Positions 8,477 to 17,271 of a DNA stretch of 64,000 nucleotides are shown here, in pieces. The position numbers were made by a program, and so were the translations under genes. Below the pieces are notes generated by a model. It had not been told where the DNA came from. It saw nothing but the letters and a program-made list of their open reading frames with translations, and did no database searches. The first letter of the stretch is position 1; each line of letters begins with the position of its first letter. Source of the DNA: JAUIAI01 sp049680625 (GTDB lineage Bacteria; Pseudomonadota; Gammaproteobacteria; Burkholderiales; Burkholderiaceae_E); assembly GCA_049680625.1 (NCBI GenBank), contig JBAUID010000223.1, forward strand, positions 10,862-74,861, read 5' to 3'.

Positions 8477-9751
8477 ATGGAAAATAAACGTCGTAATCCG
8501 GCCGGTCATGCGGGAAATGCTAAACCTCCGATTGGGGCGCCAGGCTCCCTGGCAGGTCTACGGGTACTTGAGCTTGGACAGTTAATTGCCGGCCCGTTTG
8601 CCGCGCGAATGCTTGGTGACTTTGGTGCTGACGTCATCAAGATTGAGGCGCCGGACAGAGATGGAATCCAGGGGGGGGATCCGCTGCGAAAGTGGCGCAA
8701 ACTGCATCCCGACGATCCGGACGGCACATCACTGTGGTGGTATGTCCAGGCACGAAACAAGCGTTCGGTAACAATAAATTTGCGAACCCCGGCGGGCCAG
8801 GAGCTGGTCCGGAAACTGGCGGCTACCAGCGATATCATCATCGAAAACTTTCGTCCCGGCGCAATGGAAAAATGGGGCCTGAGTTACGAAAGTCTTGCCA
8901 AAGAAAATCCCGGCCTGATTTTTGTGCGCCTGTCGGGCTACGGTCAAACTGGCCCCTACCGTGAGCGACCCGGGTTTGGTTCTATTGCCGAAGCAATGGG
9001 TGGCATGCGCTACGTGACCGGCTTTCCGGACCGCCCCCCGGTTAGGATGAATCTGTCTATTGGTGACACTCTGGCCGCACTGCATGCAGTCATTGGGGCC
9101 CTATCAGCTTTGCGTCATCGATACGAGACCGGAGAGGGGCAGGTTGTTGATGTGGCTCTCTATGAGGCTGTGTTTAATGTGATGGAAAGTACCTTACCCG
9201 AGTATGCGGCGTATGGAATGGTTCGCGAGCGCACCGGCACCAACCTGACCGGCATTGTGCCGTCAAATACTTATCCCACGGGTGACGGCGGCCATATAGT
9301 GATCGGTGCGAATGGCGACTCGATTTTCAAACGGCTGATGCGTGCGATTGGCCGTGACGACCTCGGTAATGATCCTGCGTTGGCTGACAATGCCGGGCGC
9401 GCTGCGCAACACGAACGCATTGATGGTGCTATCGGTGAATGGACAGGTAGTCGCCCGCTGGCTGAGTCGCTTGAAGTTCTCGAGAAAGCAGATGTCCCCA
9501 GCGGAAAAATCTATAGCGCTGCCGATTGGCACGAGGATCCGCAATTTGTTGCCCGCCAAATGATCCAGCAAATGCCAATGCCGGATGGCACGCCCATTTC
9601 TATACCAGCGCCGGTGCCCAAACTGTCGAAAACCCCGGGTGACACGAAATGGCTCGGGCCGACGCTTGGCGAACATACCGACGAAATCCTGGCTGAACTG
9701 GGCCTGGATGCGGCCCAGTTGGCAGCGCTGCGTGCGGACGGGGCAATTTAA
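8477..9751 (+). CDS. Class III (CaiB/BaiF) CoA-transferase
   Basis: The 424-aa protein matches family III CoA-transferases: LAGLRVLELGQLIAGPFA at the start of the fold, GADVIKIEAPDRDG, and SLWWYVQARNKRSVTINL. D197 in the SIGD motif aligns with the Asp that forms the acyl anhydride. The substrates (for example formyl-, succinyl- or crotonobetainyl-CoA) cannot be decided from the sequence. AGGTGA lies just before the ATG at 8477. The gene follows recR closely, a neighbour pair I associate with Bordetella-like genomes. An N-terminal tail of about 24 residues precedes the usual start of the fold. Confidence 0.9.
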   Translation: MENKRRNPAGHAGNAKPPIGAPGSLAGLRVLELGQLIAGPFAARMLGDFGADVIKIEAPDRDGIQGGDPLRKWRKLHPDDPDGTSLWWYVQARNKRSVTINLRTPAGQELVRKLAATSDIIIENFRPGAMEKWGLSYESLAKENPGLIFVRLSGYGQTGPYRERPGFGSIAEAMGGMRYVTGFPDRPPVRMNLSIGDTLAALHAVIGALSALRHRYETGEGQVVDVALYEAVFNVMESTLPEYAAYGMVRERTGTNLTGIVPSNTYPTGDGGHIVIGANGDSIFKRLMRAIGRDDLGNDPALADNAGRAAQHERIDGAIGEWTGSRPLAESLEVLEKADVPSGKIYSAADWHEDPQFVARQMIQQMPMPDGTPISIPAPVPKLSKTPGDTKWLGPTLGEHTDEILAELGLDAAQLAALRADGAI

Positions 9752-10107
9752 GGCTGGACGATTGATGGCCGGGGCGCTTCCGGCCAAGTCAAAACGACTG
9801 CTACAATCCTCGCGATTCGGGCAATTCCAAAGCAGGGTTGACCCGGGTCTCAGACCTCTGGCAGTAGCCAGCGAACATAATATTGGTCCGGTTTGGTCCC
9901 GGTTTGGCCCGATTTCGTTCGGTCCGGCCGTGATCGACCAAAACTGGCTGTAACTGGCCGGCATCGGTCATCGTCAGGTGCATTGGCGTTTTGGTGATGT
10001 TAGCCGAAGGCAACCGCAGGTTGGCGATGCCAAAATGACGGCCCAATCAAATGTTCGCGCTGTCGTGGTGGTTTGTCCATAACTGACCTGCGATACCGGA
10101 GCCCAGC
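9752..10107. other. carA upstream region
   Basis: These 356 bp without a gene lie between the CoA-transferase and carA. A TACAAT hexamer at 9801-9806 is a candidate -10 with no clear -35. A short imperfect repeat array lies at 9885-9926. In other proteobacteria the car operon is controlled by arginine and pyrimidines through its upstream region, so this is the place to expect such sites, but I cannot assign an ARG box or PepA site. Confidence 0.45.
9885..9926. repeat. Imperfect 10-11 bp repeats
   Basis: Three back-to-back degenerate copies (GGTCCGGTTT, GGTCCCGGTTT, GGCCCGATTT) are followed by CGTTCGGTCCGG. They lie about 180 bp upstream of the carA start. Function is unknown. Confidence 0.6.
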
Positions 10108-11274
10108 TTGCTTCCCGACCTTCCTCCCGCCGTCCTCGCCCTGGCTGACGGTACGATTTTTCGCGGCCATTCCGTTGGTGCAGCGGTCCAGGCAACTGGC
10201 GAAGTTGTATTTAATACTGCCATGGCCGGCTACCAGGAAATACTGACCGACCCCAGCTACAGCGGCCAACTGGTCACATTGACCTACCCGCACATTGGCA
10301 ATACCGGAGTGACCGTTGAAGACGAAGAATCTGACCGGATACACGCCGGCGCATTAATTGTTCGCGATTTGCCGAGTCGCCACTCCAACTGGCGGGCTCA
10401 GGGTGATCTGGCGTCTTATCTCCGGGAACACAACATTCCTGGCCTTGCCGGTATTGATACGCGTCAGCTGACCCGCCACTTGCGTGACCATGGCTCCCAA
10501 GCTGGATGCGTCATCGGCGCGTCAGCTGGTGGTGTTGTCGACGAACAAATGGCAGTATCAGCTGCACGCGAGTTTCCCGGCCTGGCGGGTATGGATCTTG
10601 CCCGGGTCGTTTCCACTGCAAAAGCCTACTCTTGGCACGAAGGTACCTGGACCCTGGAGTCTGGCTTTATCGCGGGCGCGGCAGCATCTGGCTCGGCCCG
10701 CTTTCGAGTGGTTGCTCTGGACTTCGGGGTCAAGCGCAATATCTTGCGCCTGCTGGCTGACCGGGAATGTGATGTCACGGTAATGCCAGCCCAGACCGCG
10801 CTGGATGAGGTTCTTGCGCTCAAGCCAGACGGTGTGTTCTTGTCAAACGGCCCCGGCGATCCGGAACCGTGTGATTACGCGATCAAGCTTGCCCGCGCAG
10901 TGGTCGAACGCGGAATCCCCACCTTTGGCATCTGTCTGGGCCACCAGATTCTGGCTCTTGCCTGTGGCGCGCGAACGGTGAAGATGAAACTTGGCCACCA
11001 CGGGGCGAACCACCCGGTCAAAGATCACGATACCGGCAAGGTGCTCATTACCAGCCAGAACCATGGCTTTGCGGTTGATGGCGACAAATTGCCGGCTCAT
11101 TTACGCCTGACTCATAGCTCTTTGTTCGATGGCAGCGTTCAGGGCCTCGCACACACCGAAAAGCCGGCATTCGGTTTTCAAGGACATCCCGAAGCCAGCC
11201 CGGGCCCGCATGATATTCGCTACTTATTCGATCGGTTTGTTGGCCTGATGGCTGAGCACGCCGGCGGCGGTTGA
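10108..11274 (+). CDS. carA: Carbamoyl-phosphate synthase small subunit
   Basis: CarA supplies ammonia from glutamine to CarB for arginine and pyrimidine synthesis. The N-terminal domain has the marker ALADGTIFRG and VFNTAMAGYQEILTDPSY. The class I glutamine amidotransferase part has nucleophile C276 in FGICLGHQ and the H360/E362 pair in FQGHPEAS. The 388-aa length is normal. I accept a TTG start at 10108: GGAG (10098-10101) is 6 nt upstream and the N-terminus then matches the family, while no usable in-frame ATG lies before the conserved domain. carB is separated from it by one lipoprotein gene. Confidence 0.96.
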   Translation: MLPDLPPAVLALADGTIFRGHSVGAAVQATGEVVFNTAMAGYQEILTDPSYSGQLVTLTYPHIGNTGVTVEDEESDRIHAGALIVRDLPSRHSNWRAQGDLASYLREHNIPGLAGIDTRQLTRHLRDHGSQAGCVIGASAGGVVDEQMAVSAAREFPGLAGMDLARVVSTAKAYSWHEGTWTLESGFIAGAAASGSARFRVVALDFGVKRNILRLLADRECDVTVMPAQTALDEVLALKPDGVFLSNGPGDPEPCDYAIKLARAVVERGIPTFGICLGHQILALACGARTVKMKLGHHGANHPVKDHDTGKVLITSQNHGFAVDGDKLPAHLRLTHSSLFDGSVQGLAHTEKPAFGFQGHPEASPGPHDIRYLFDRFVGLMAEHAGGG

Positions 11275-11278
11275 TCCT

Positions 11279-11947
11279 GTGCAGATGCTGAACCGGCTAA
11301 GACTGATTGCAATGGCGCTCGTTGCCGCAGTGGCCGTGGCCGCCTGCGGCGTATTGCCAGGCGGATCCGGAGGGGCTGCGCCGGTTCAGCAACGCGGCGC
11401 GATGCCGCCGCGTGAGACGCCGCAACAGGAGGCACAACGCATCAAGGCGCAGCGCGAGCAAGCCCAGCAATCTGGCCTGGTTGCGTTCAGTGCCGGGTCG
11501 GGGAAACAAACAGGTTCGTTGCAGTTGTTGGTTGAGCCGTTAACAGCTCAGGGCCGGGCGGTTTGGATAAGCGTTGATACGGCGTGTCGTCCAAACTGTT
11601 TGCAGAGAAGAATATCAATTGGCAGCGGGCAGTTTCTAGTCAACAGCGCGCTCACCATCCATTCGATCGAATCCGGGCGCTGGCAACTGGTGGCAGCCCG
11701 TTTCGACGGTGTGGAAAAGCGATTAAGCAGCCCACCAATTTTTGAAGTAAAAAAGGGCTATGCCACCTATCTGGGTGCGTTTGTACCGGCGGTCATCGAG
11801 GACAATCGCAACAATGTTTTGCGACTACTGCGTTATTCGGCTCTGGAACAAGACATGACGTTCGCACTGAGTAACTATCCGTTGGCACGCGGTCGGCGAA
11901 TCATCAACACAGTCAGTAAATTGCGCAAGCCAGCGCCAATGAGATAA
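11279..11947 (+). CDS. Putative lipoprotein between carA and carB
   Basis: I do not recognise this 222-aa family. It has a signal peptide with a lipobox (hydrophobic run to about residue 21, then VAAC as the lipidation site) and a Gly/Pro-rich linker. A Gln/Arg-rich helix (ETPQQEAQRIKAQREQ) and a predicted beta-rich region follow, with two cysteines in the segment TACRPNC. It starts 4 bp after the carA stop, at GTG 11279 or more conventionally ATG 11285, and ends 23 bp before carB, so it is probably transcribed with both. It is presumably an envelope protein with no evident link to carbamoyl phosphate. Confidence 0.8.
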   Translation: MQMLNRLRLIAMALVAAVAVAACGVLPGGSGGAAPVQQRGAMPPRETPQQEAQRIKAQREQAQQSGLVAFSAGSGKQTGSLQLLVEPLTAQGRAVWISVDTACRPNCLQRRISIGSGQFLVNSALTIHSIESGRWQLVAARFDGVEKRLSSPPIFEVKKGYATYLGAFVPAVIEDNRNNVLRLLRYSALEQDMTFALSNYPLARGRRIINTVSKLRKPAPMR

Positions 11948-11970
11948 GAGCACGAAACGAGTTATAACCT

Positions 11971-14900
11971 ATGCCAAAAAGAACTGATCTCAAGACTATT
12001 CTCATTCTCGGTGCCGGCCCAATTGTGATTGGGCAGGCTTGTGAGTTTGATTATTCCGGCGTGCAAGCGTGTAAGGCGCTACGCGAAGAGGGTTTCCGTG
12101 TTGTGCTGGTGAACAGTAACCCGGCTACGATCATGACAGATCCCGAGATGGCCGACGTTACCTATATTGAGCCAATTACCTGGAAAATAGTCGAACGCAT
12201 TATTGAAAAAGAAAAACCCGATGCCGTCTTGCCGACCATGGGCGGGCAAACCGCGCTTAACTGTGCGCTTGACCTGCACCGAGAAGGTGTTCTGGACAAA
12301 TACGGGGTCGAACTTATCGGGGCATCGCCACAGGCCATCGACAAGGCAGAGGACCGCCTGAAATTCAAAGATGCGATGACCAAAATTGGGCTTGGTTCGG
12401 CGCGCTCCGGAATTGCGCACTCCCTGGACGAAGCATGGGCAGTTCAAAAGGAAATAGGATTCCCTGCCATTATTCGACCCAGTTTTACTCTGGGCGGCAG
12501 TGGCGGCGGCATTGCTTATAACAGTGAAGAGTTTGAGGTTATTTGTCGGCGGGGTATTGAAGCGTCGCCGACCAATGAACTGCTCATTGAAGAGTCACTA
12601 ATTGGCTGGAAAGAGTTCGAGATGGAAGTGGTTCGCGATAGCGCGGACAACTGCATCATCGTTTGTTCTATCGAGAACCTTGATCCAATGGGTGTACATA
12701 CCGGTGATTCGATAACGGTTGCTCCGGCACAGACACTCACTGATAAAGAATATCAATTGATGCGCAATGCGTCCGTGGCGATTCTGCGTGAAATTGGGGT
12801 CGATACCGGTGGGTCCAACGTGCAGTTTGCGGTCAACCCTGCCGACGGTCGTCTGATCGTCATCGAAATGAATCCCCGGGTGTCTCGCTCGTCAGCACTG
12901 GCGTCGAAAGCGACTGGCTTTCCCATTGCAAAAATTGCAGCCAAACTGGCCGTTGGTTTTACTCTTGATGAATTGGCAAACGACATTACCGGCGGAGCGA
13001 CACCGGCTTCATTTGAACCGACTATTGACTACGTAGTAACCAAGATCCCGCGGTTTGCCTTTGAAAAATTTCCGGCCGCAGACTCGCGCCTGACGACCCA
13101 GATGAAATCTGTTGGTGAAGTCATGGCTATTGGCCGCACCTTCCAGGAAAGTTTTCTCAAGGCAATGCGTGGGTTGGAGACCGGCGTTGACGGTCTTAAC
13201 CAGATGACAACCGATCTCGAAGTGCTTGAGCATGAGCTGGGTTCTCCAGGGCCGGAGCGTATTTGGTATGTCGGCGACGCATTTGCCCAGGGTCTGACTC
13301 TTGATCAGGTTCACGGGCTTACAAGAATCGATCCATGGTTCCTGGAGCAAATACACGAAATAGTCCAGCTTGAACTTGCGATGGAAAAGCGTGGTCTGGA
13401 CAGCATTGACGAACCGACCATGCGTTTTTTAAAGCGCAAAGGCTTCTCTGACCGACGTATTGCCTATCTCACCCGTACCAACGAAGACCAGGTTCGAAAA
13501 AAGCGTCTGCAGCAAGGTGTGAAGGCGGTATATAAGCGGGTTGATACCTGTGCCGCAGAGTTCTCCACGAACACTGCGTACATGTACTCAACATACGAAG
13601 AGCAAGACGAATCAGAGCCAACTGACCGGCGCAAAATTATTGTGCTTGGCGGTGGGCCGAATCGTATCGGGCAGGGTATTGAGTTTGATTACTGCTGTGT
13701 TCATGCGGCCTTAGCATTGAAAGAAGATGGTTTTGAAACCATCATGATCAACTGTAATCCTGAGACCGTTTCTACCGACTACGACACATCTGACCGTTTG
13801 TACTTTGAGCCATTAACGCTGGAAGATGTGTTGCAAATCGTGGCCAATGAAAAACCCGAAGGGGTTATTGTTCAGTTCGGCGGACAAACGCCTTTGAAAC
13901 TGGCCCTTGCGCTTGAGGCCAATGGCGTACCAATTATCGGAACATCCCCCGAGTCTATTGACATGGCTGAAGACCGGGAACGTTTTCAGCAATTTCTGAA
14001 GCAACTCGGTTTGCTTCAGCCGCCCAACCGCACTGCCCGTACCGAAGCGCAGGCGATGAGCCTGGCAACTGAAATTGGGTTCCCGTTAGTGGTGCGGCCC
14101 AGTTACGTTTTGGGTGGTCGGGCAATGGAAATTGTTCATCATCCTTCCGACCTTGAGCGATACATGCGGGACGCCGTCAAGGTGAGTGATGACAGCCCGG
14201 TACTACTTGATCGCTTCTTGAATGATGCAATTGAAGTCGACGTGGACTGCGTTTGCGACGGCGAACGCGTGTTGATTGGCGGCGTTATGGAACATATTGA
14301 GCAGGCCGGGGTGCATTCTGGCGATTCGGCATGTTCGCTGCCGCCGTACTCCCTGTCTTCTGAACTGATAGAAGAGTTGAAGCGTCAGACGGCGTTAATG
14401 GCAAAAGCCCTGAACGTGATTGGATTGATGAACGTACAGTTTGCGATTCAGCGAAATCAGGAGACCGATGAGTCCACGGTATACGTATTGGAGGTCAATC
14501 CGCGCGCGTCGCGTACCGTCCCCTATGTTTCAAAAGCGACCGGATACCAGCTGGCAAAAATCGCGGCGCGTTGCATGGCAGGACGGTCATTGGATGATCA
14601 AGGTATTGGCGACGAAGTAACGCCAGACTTTTACAGCGTGAAAGAAGCCGTATTTCCGTTCGCGAAGTTTCCCGGAGTCGATACGATTCTTGGCCCGGAA
14701 ATGAAATCTACCGGCGAAGTAATGGGGGTTGGCCGCACTTTCGGCGAAGCTTTCATTAAGTCTCAATTGGCTGCGAGTATTGCATTGCCCGGTAGCGGCG
14801 GTGCCTTTTTGTCGGTCCGGGATAGTGACAAGACAGGTATCTTGCCAGTGGCGCGTGAACTGAACGCGCTGGGTTTTACCTTGTACGCCACCAGCGGAAC

Positions 14901-15225
14901 CGCCCGCGCTATTGAGGCTGACGGATTGCCGGTCAAGCGGATCAATAAAGTGGTTCAAGGCCATCCGCATGTTGTTGACCTGTTGATTAACGGTGATATT
15001 GATATTGTGGTCAATACAGTCGAAGACAGCCGCAGCGCAGTATCAGACTCCCGTTCGATTCGAACCACGGCGCTGGCCCAGCGTGTTGCCTGTTACACAA
15101 CAACTGCGGGTGCTGAGGCCGCGGTTGAAGGGATTCGTCACTTGTCCGATTTGCAGGTTTATTCAGTGCAGGAATTGCACTCCCAACTGCGTGAACGCCG
15201 CCAGGGGGGGGCGGGCAAGAGTTGA
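11971..15225 (+). CDS. carB: Carbamoyl-phosphate synthase large subunit
   Basis: CarB makes carbamoyl phosphate from bicarbonate, ammonia and two ATP. The 1084-aa length is typical. Both duplicated ATP-grasp halves are seen: the first opens with ILILGAGPIVIGQACEFDYS near residue 12, the second with KIIVLGGGPNRIGQGIEFDY near residue 555. Each half holds an RPSFTLGGSGGG or RPSYVLGGRAM carboxylate loop. The C-terminal MGS-like domain (about 945-1070) binds allosteric effectors such as ornithine and UMP. No disrupted residues were noticed. It is the last gene before the hairpin at 15370-15408. Confidence 0.99.
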   Translation: MPKRTDLKTILILGAGPIVIGQACEFDYSGVQACKALREEGFRVVLVNSNPATIMTDPEMADVTYIEPITWKIVERIIEKEKPDAVLPTMGGQTALNCALDLHREGVLDKYGVELIGASPQAIDKAEDRLKFKDAMTKIGLGSARSGIAHSLDEAWAVQKEIGFPAIIRPSFTLGGSGGGIAYNSEEFEVICRRGIEASPTNELLIEESLIGWKEFEMEVVRDSADNCIIVCSIENLDPMGVHTGDSITVAPAQTLTDKEYQLMRNASVAILREIGVDTGGSNVQFAVNPADGRLIVIEMNPRVSRSSALASKATGFPIAKIAAKLAVGFTLDELANDITGGATPASFEPTIDYVVTKIPRFAFEKFPAADSRLTTQMKSVGEVMAIGRTFQESFLKAMRGLETGVDGLNQMTTDLEVLEHELGSPGPERIWYVGDAFAQGLTLDQVHGLTRIDPWFLEQIHEIVQLELAMEKRGLDSIDEPTMRFLKRKGFSDRRIAYLTRTNEDQVRKKRLQQGVKAVYKRVDTCAAEFSTNTAYMYSTYEEQDESEPTDRRKIIVLGGGPNRIGQGIEFDYCCVHAALALKEDGFETIMINCNPETVSTDYDTSDRLYFEPLTLEDVLQIVANEKPEGVIVQFGGQTPLKLALALEANGVPIIGTSPESIDMAEDRERFQQFLKQLGLLQPPNRTARTEAQAMSLATEIGFPLVVRPSYVLGGRAMEIVHHPSDLERYMRDAVKVSDDSPVLLDRFLNDAIEVDVDCVCDGERVLIGGVMEHIEQAGVHSGDSACSLPPYSLSSELIEELKRQTALMAKALNVIGLMNVQFAIQRNQETDESTVYVLEVNPRASRTVPYVSKATGYQLAKIAARCMAGRSLDDQGIGDEVTPDFYSVKEAVFPFAKFPGVDTILGPEMKSTGEVMGVGRTFGEAFIKSQLAASIALPGSGGAFLSVRDSDKTGILPVARELNALGFTLYATSGTARAIEADGLPVKRINKVVQGHPHVVDLLINGDIDIVVNTVEDSRSAVSDSRSIRTTALAQRVACYTTTAGAEAAVEGIRHLSDLQVYSVQELHSQLRERRQGGAGKS

Positions 15226-15357
15226 TTCGGGGATGGGTTTCCCGGATTAGCCAACCCGGGCCCTGAATCGGGCCTGGATTCCCACTAATTTCGGGTAGAA
15301 CCGGTGGCAAAAACAGTTATCACAGGTCAACGATGGCCGGGATGATCTGTTTTCGGC

Positions 15358-15363
15358 TATAGT
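15358..15363 (+). promoter_or_regulatory. greA: Possible -10 element of greA
   Basis: TATAGT is a fair -10 match about 92 bp before the greA ATG. No good -35 is seen at 16-18 bp. If real, transcription would start near 15370, exactly at the base of the downstream hairpin. Confidence 0.3.
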
Positions 15364-15369
15364 TTCCGT

Positions 15370-15408
15370 GCGGATCGCTCCACTATTGGTAGCGATCCGC
15401 TCTTGTTT
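15370..15408 (+). terminator. Intrinsic terminator (carB end or greA leader)
   Basis: GCGGATCGCT (15370-15379) pairs perfectly with AGCGATCCGC (15391-15400) around an 11-nt loop, followed by TCTTGTTT. It lies 145 bp after carB and about 46 bp before greA. The plain reading is the car operon terminator. Alternatively it could attenuate greA. Confidence 0.75.
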
Positions 15409-15454
15409 CGCTTACTTGATTCGCCCGCTCTGACCCTGAAAGCCTCTTACTGCT

Positions 15455-15931
15455 ATGTCTGCATTCCCAATGACCATCCGTGGCGCCGAAAAGTTGCGCG
15501 CTGAACTGGCACATCTGAAGTCAGTTGAAAGACCCGCTGTGATCCAGGCGATTGCCGAAGCGCGTGCCCATGGTGATTTGTCCGAAAACGCCGAATACGA
15601 CGCTGCCCGTGACAAGCAGGGTTTCGTTGAGGGGCGTATTGCTGAGGTTGAGGGGAAATTGTCCAATGCACAAGTCATTGATCCGACACTACTGAATGCT
15701 GAAGGTCGGGTTGTTTTTGGTGCAACGGTTGAACTGGAAGAGTTGGACTCCGGAAACAAGCTGACCTACCAGATCGTTGGTGAAGATGAGGCCAATATTA
15801 AGTCCGGCCTGGTTTCGGTCACCAGCCCGCTTGCCCGGGCCTTGATTGGTAAAGAAGAAGGTGACGTTGCTGAAGTGCAGGCACCTGGCGGTATTCGCGA
15901 ATACGAAGTACTGGGCGTACGCTACGTGTAA
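15455..15931 (+). CDS. greA: Transcript cleavage factor GreA
   Basis: GreA rescues backtracked RNA polymerase by stimulating RNA cleavage in the secondary channel. The 158-aa protein equals E. coli GreA in length. The N-terminal coiled coil is present, with the acidic tip in DLSENAEYDAARDKQGFVEG holding the conserved Asp and Glu. The C-terminal FKBP-like domain ends SPLARALIGKEEGDVAEV. It is convergent with yhbY, the stops lying about 20 bp apart. The carB-greA-yhbY-rlmE-ftsH order is conserved in beta- and gammaproteobacteria. Confidence 0.97.
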   Translation: MSAFPMTIRGAEKLRAELAHLKSVERPAVIQAIAEARAHGDLSENAEYDAARDKQGFVEGRIAEVEGKLSNAQVIDPTLLNAEGRVVFGATVELEELDSGNKLTYQIVGEDEANIKSGLVSVTSPLARALIGKEEGDVAEVQAPGGIREYEVLGVRYV

Positions 15932-15952
15932 CCTGCGAGGTGTCGAAAACGG

Positions 15953-16525
15953 CTAGCGCGGGCCACGTCCTGACTTTCGGCCGCGTTTGTTGTCACCACC
16001 GCGACCGCTGCCGCTTGCTTGCTCGTTACGAGACAGGCGTTTGGGACGGGCGGTTGCTTTGCCCGCTGACCCGCCGCTGCCGGATTTTTTTGCTGGCCCG
16101 CTTGCTGTTCGTGCCTTGGAATTCTTGCGCGGTGTTGCGCCGCGCGCAGATTTGGCGGTTCCCCGGACTTTCCCGGTCGCTTTAGTAATACCCTGGGCGG
16201 CCAGCTGTTTGGGAACGTAGGGTTCGTCTTTGTTATCTTTTTCGGGTCGTTTGCGGTAAAAAACCAGTTGCTTGCCGATTGACTGAACCGGTGCGCATGC
16301 CAATTCGGCGCAAATTCGATCCATAATGGTTTTGCGTTCTTCGCGGCTATCGCCGACCGCGCGAACCTTGATAAGTTCGTGGGCATCCAGGGCAAGTGAA
16401 ATTTCACTCAAGACGGCGTCAGTCAGTCCGGCGGCGCCAATCATGACCACCGGCGATAAGTGGTGGGCCTGGGCTTTGAAAGCCTTAATTTCGGCACTGG
16501 TCAGTTCCGGCGCGGTTGTGGACAT
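15953..16525 (-). CDS. yhbY: YhbY-type CRS1/CRM RNA-binding protein with long basic tail
   Basis: The first roughly 95 residues match YhbY, a pre-50S-associated CRM-fold protein: LTSAEIKAFKAQAHHLSPVV, IGAAGLTDAVLSEIS, LDAHELIKVRA. After about residue 100 an extra 90 residues rich in Lys, Arg, Ala, Gly and Ser follow (such as KATARPKRLSRNEQ and GRGGDNKRGRK). They are probably disordered and RNA-binding. E. coli YhbY is only 97 aa. The ATG at 16525 is preferred because the protein then starts MSTTAPELTSAE. A longer frame upstream would run into the rlmE start. It is divergent from rlmE by 35 bp. Confidence 0.9.
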   Translation of the reverse strand: MSTTAPELTSAEIKAFKAQAHHLSPVVMIGAAGLTDAVLSEISLALDAHELIKVRAVGDSREERKTIMDRICAELACAPVQSIGKQLVFYRKRPEKDNKDEPYVPKQLAAQGITKATGKVRGTAKSARGATPRKNSKARTASGPAKKSGSGGSAGKATARPKRLSRNEQASGSGRGGDNKRGRKSGRGPR

Positions 16526-16560
16526 TTTTTGGGCATTTAACGAGTAAATGCGGATTCTAA

Positions 16561-17271
16561 GTGAGTAATCCGCTTGCAGATACACCAATGAGTAGCAAAA
16601 GCAAAAGAATCCGCAAAAAATCCAGTCGACAATGGATGGATCGGCATGTGAACGATCCCTACGTCAGCCGTGCGCGCCAGGAAGGTTATCGCTCCCGTGC
16701 AGCCTACAAGCTACTGGAACTCAATACCGCTGAGCGACTGATCCGCCCTGGCATGACGGTTGTTGAGCTCGGCGCTGCCCCGGGCGCGTGGTCTCAAGTC
16801 CTGTCCAGCCTTGTTTTGGGCAGCAATCAGAAAGCCGGACGCGTGATTGCATTGGATATGATCGAAATGGATGCAGTACCCGGGGTTGAGTTCTTACTAG
16901 GGGATTTTCACGAGCAAGTGGTTCTCGAACAACTCGAAGGTGTACTCGCAGGGGCACGGGTTGACCTGGTTGTTTCGGACATGGCCCCCAATCTGAGTGG
17001 GGTAGCCGCTTCGGACACTGCCAGGATGTCCCACTTGGTGGAACTGGCTCTGGAGTTTGCCTGCGCTAACCTGACCGATGCCGGCGCTCTGCTGGTAAAG
17101 AGTTTTCACGGCAGTGGTTTCAGCCAGCAGGTTCAGGAATTTAAATCTGCCTTTGTGCAGGTGCGAGAACGTAAACCCGCCGCGTCGCGGTCAGAATCCG
17201 CAGAAACTTACATTATTGGCCGGCAGTTGAAAGCCCGGCGGACTCCCGGTGAGACTGACGCTTCGGAATGA
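16561..17271 (+). CDS. rlmE: 23S rRNA (uridine-2'-O)-methyltransferase RlmE
   Basis: This heat-shock-linked FtsJ/RrmJ methyltransferase 2'-O-methylates U2552 of 23S rRNA using SAM. Motif I is VVELGAAPGAWSQV. The K-D-K-E tetrad can be read as K in AAYKLLEL, D in VVSDMAPNLSG, K in LLVKSFHGSGF and E in SESAETYI. The start is either GTG 16561 (GCGGA about 8 nt upstream) or ATG 16588, which gives a length nearer the family's 209 aa. It precedes ftsH as in many proteobacteria, but a 363-bp gap separates them here. Confidence 0.94.
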   Translation: MSNPLADTPMSSKSKRIRKKSSRQWMDRHVNDPYVSRARQEGYRSRAAYKLLELNTAERLIRPGMTVVELGAAPGAWSQVLSSLVLGSNQKAGRVIALDMIEMDAVPGVEFLLGDFHEQVVLEQLEGVLAGARVDLVVSDMAPNLSGVAASDTARMSHLVELALEFACANLTDAGALLVKSFHGSGFSQQVQEFKSAFVQVRERKPAASRSESAETYIIGRQLKARRTPGETDASE

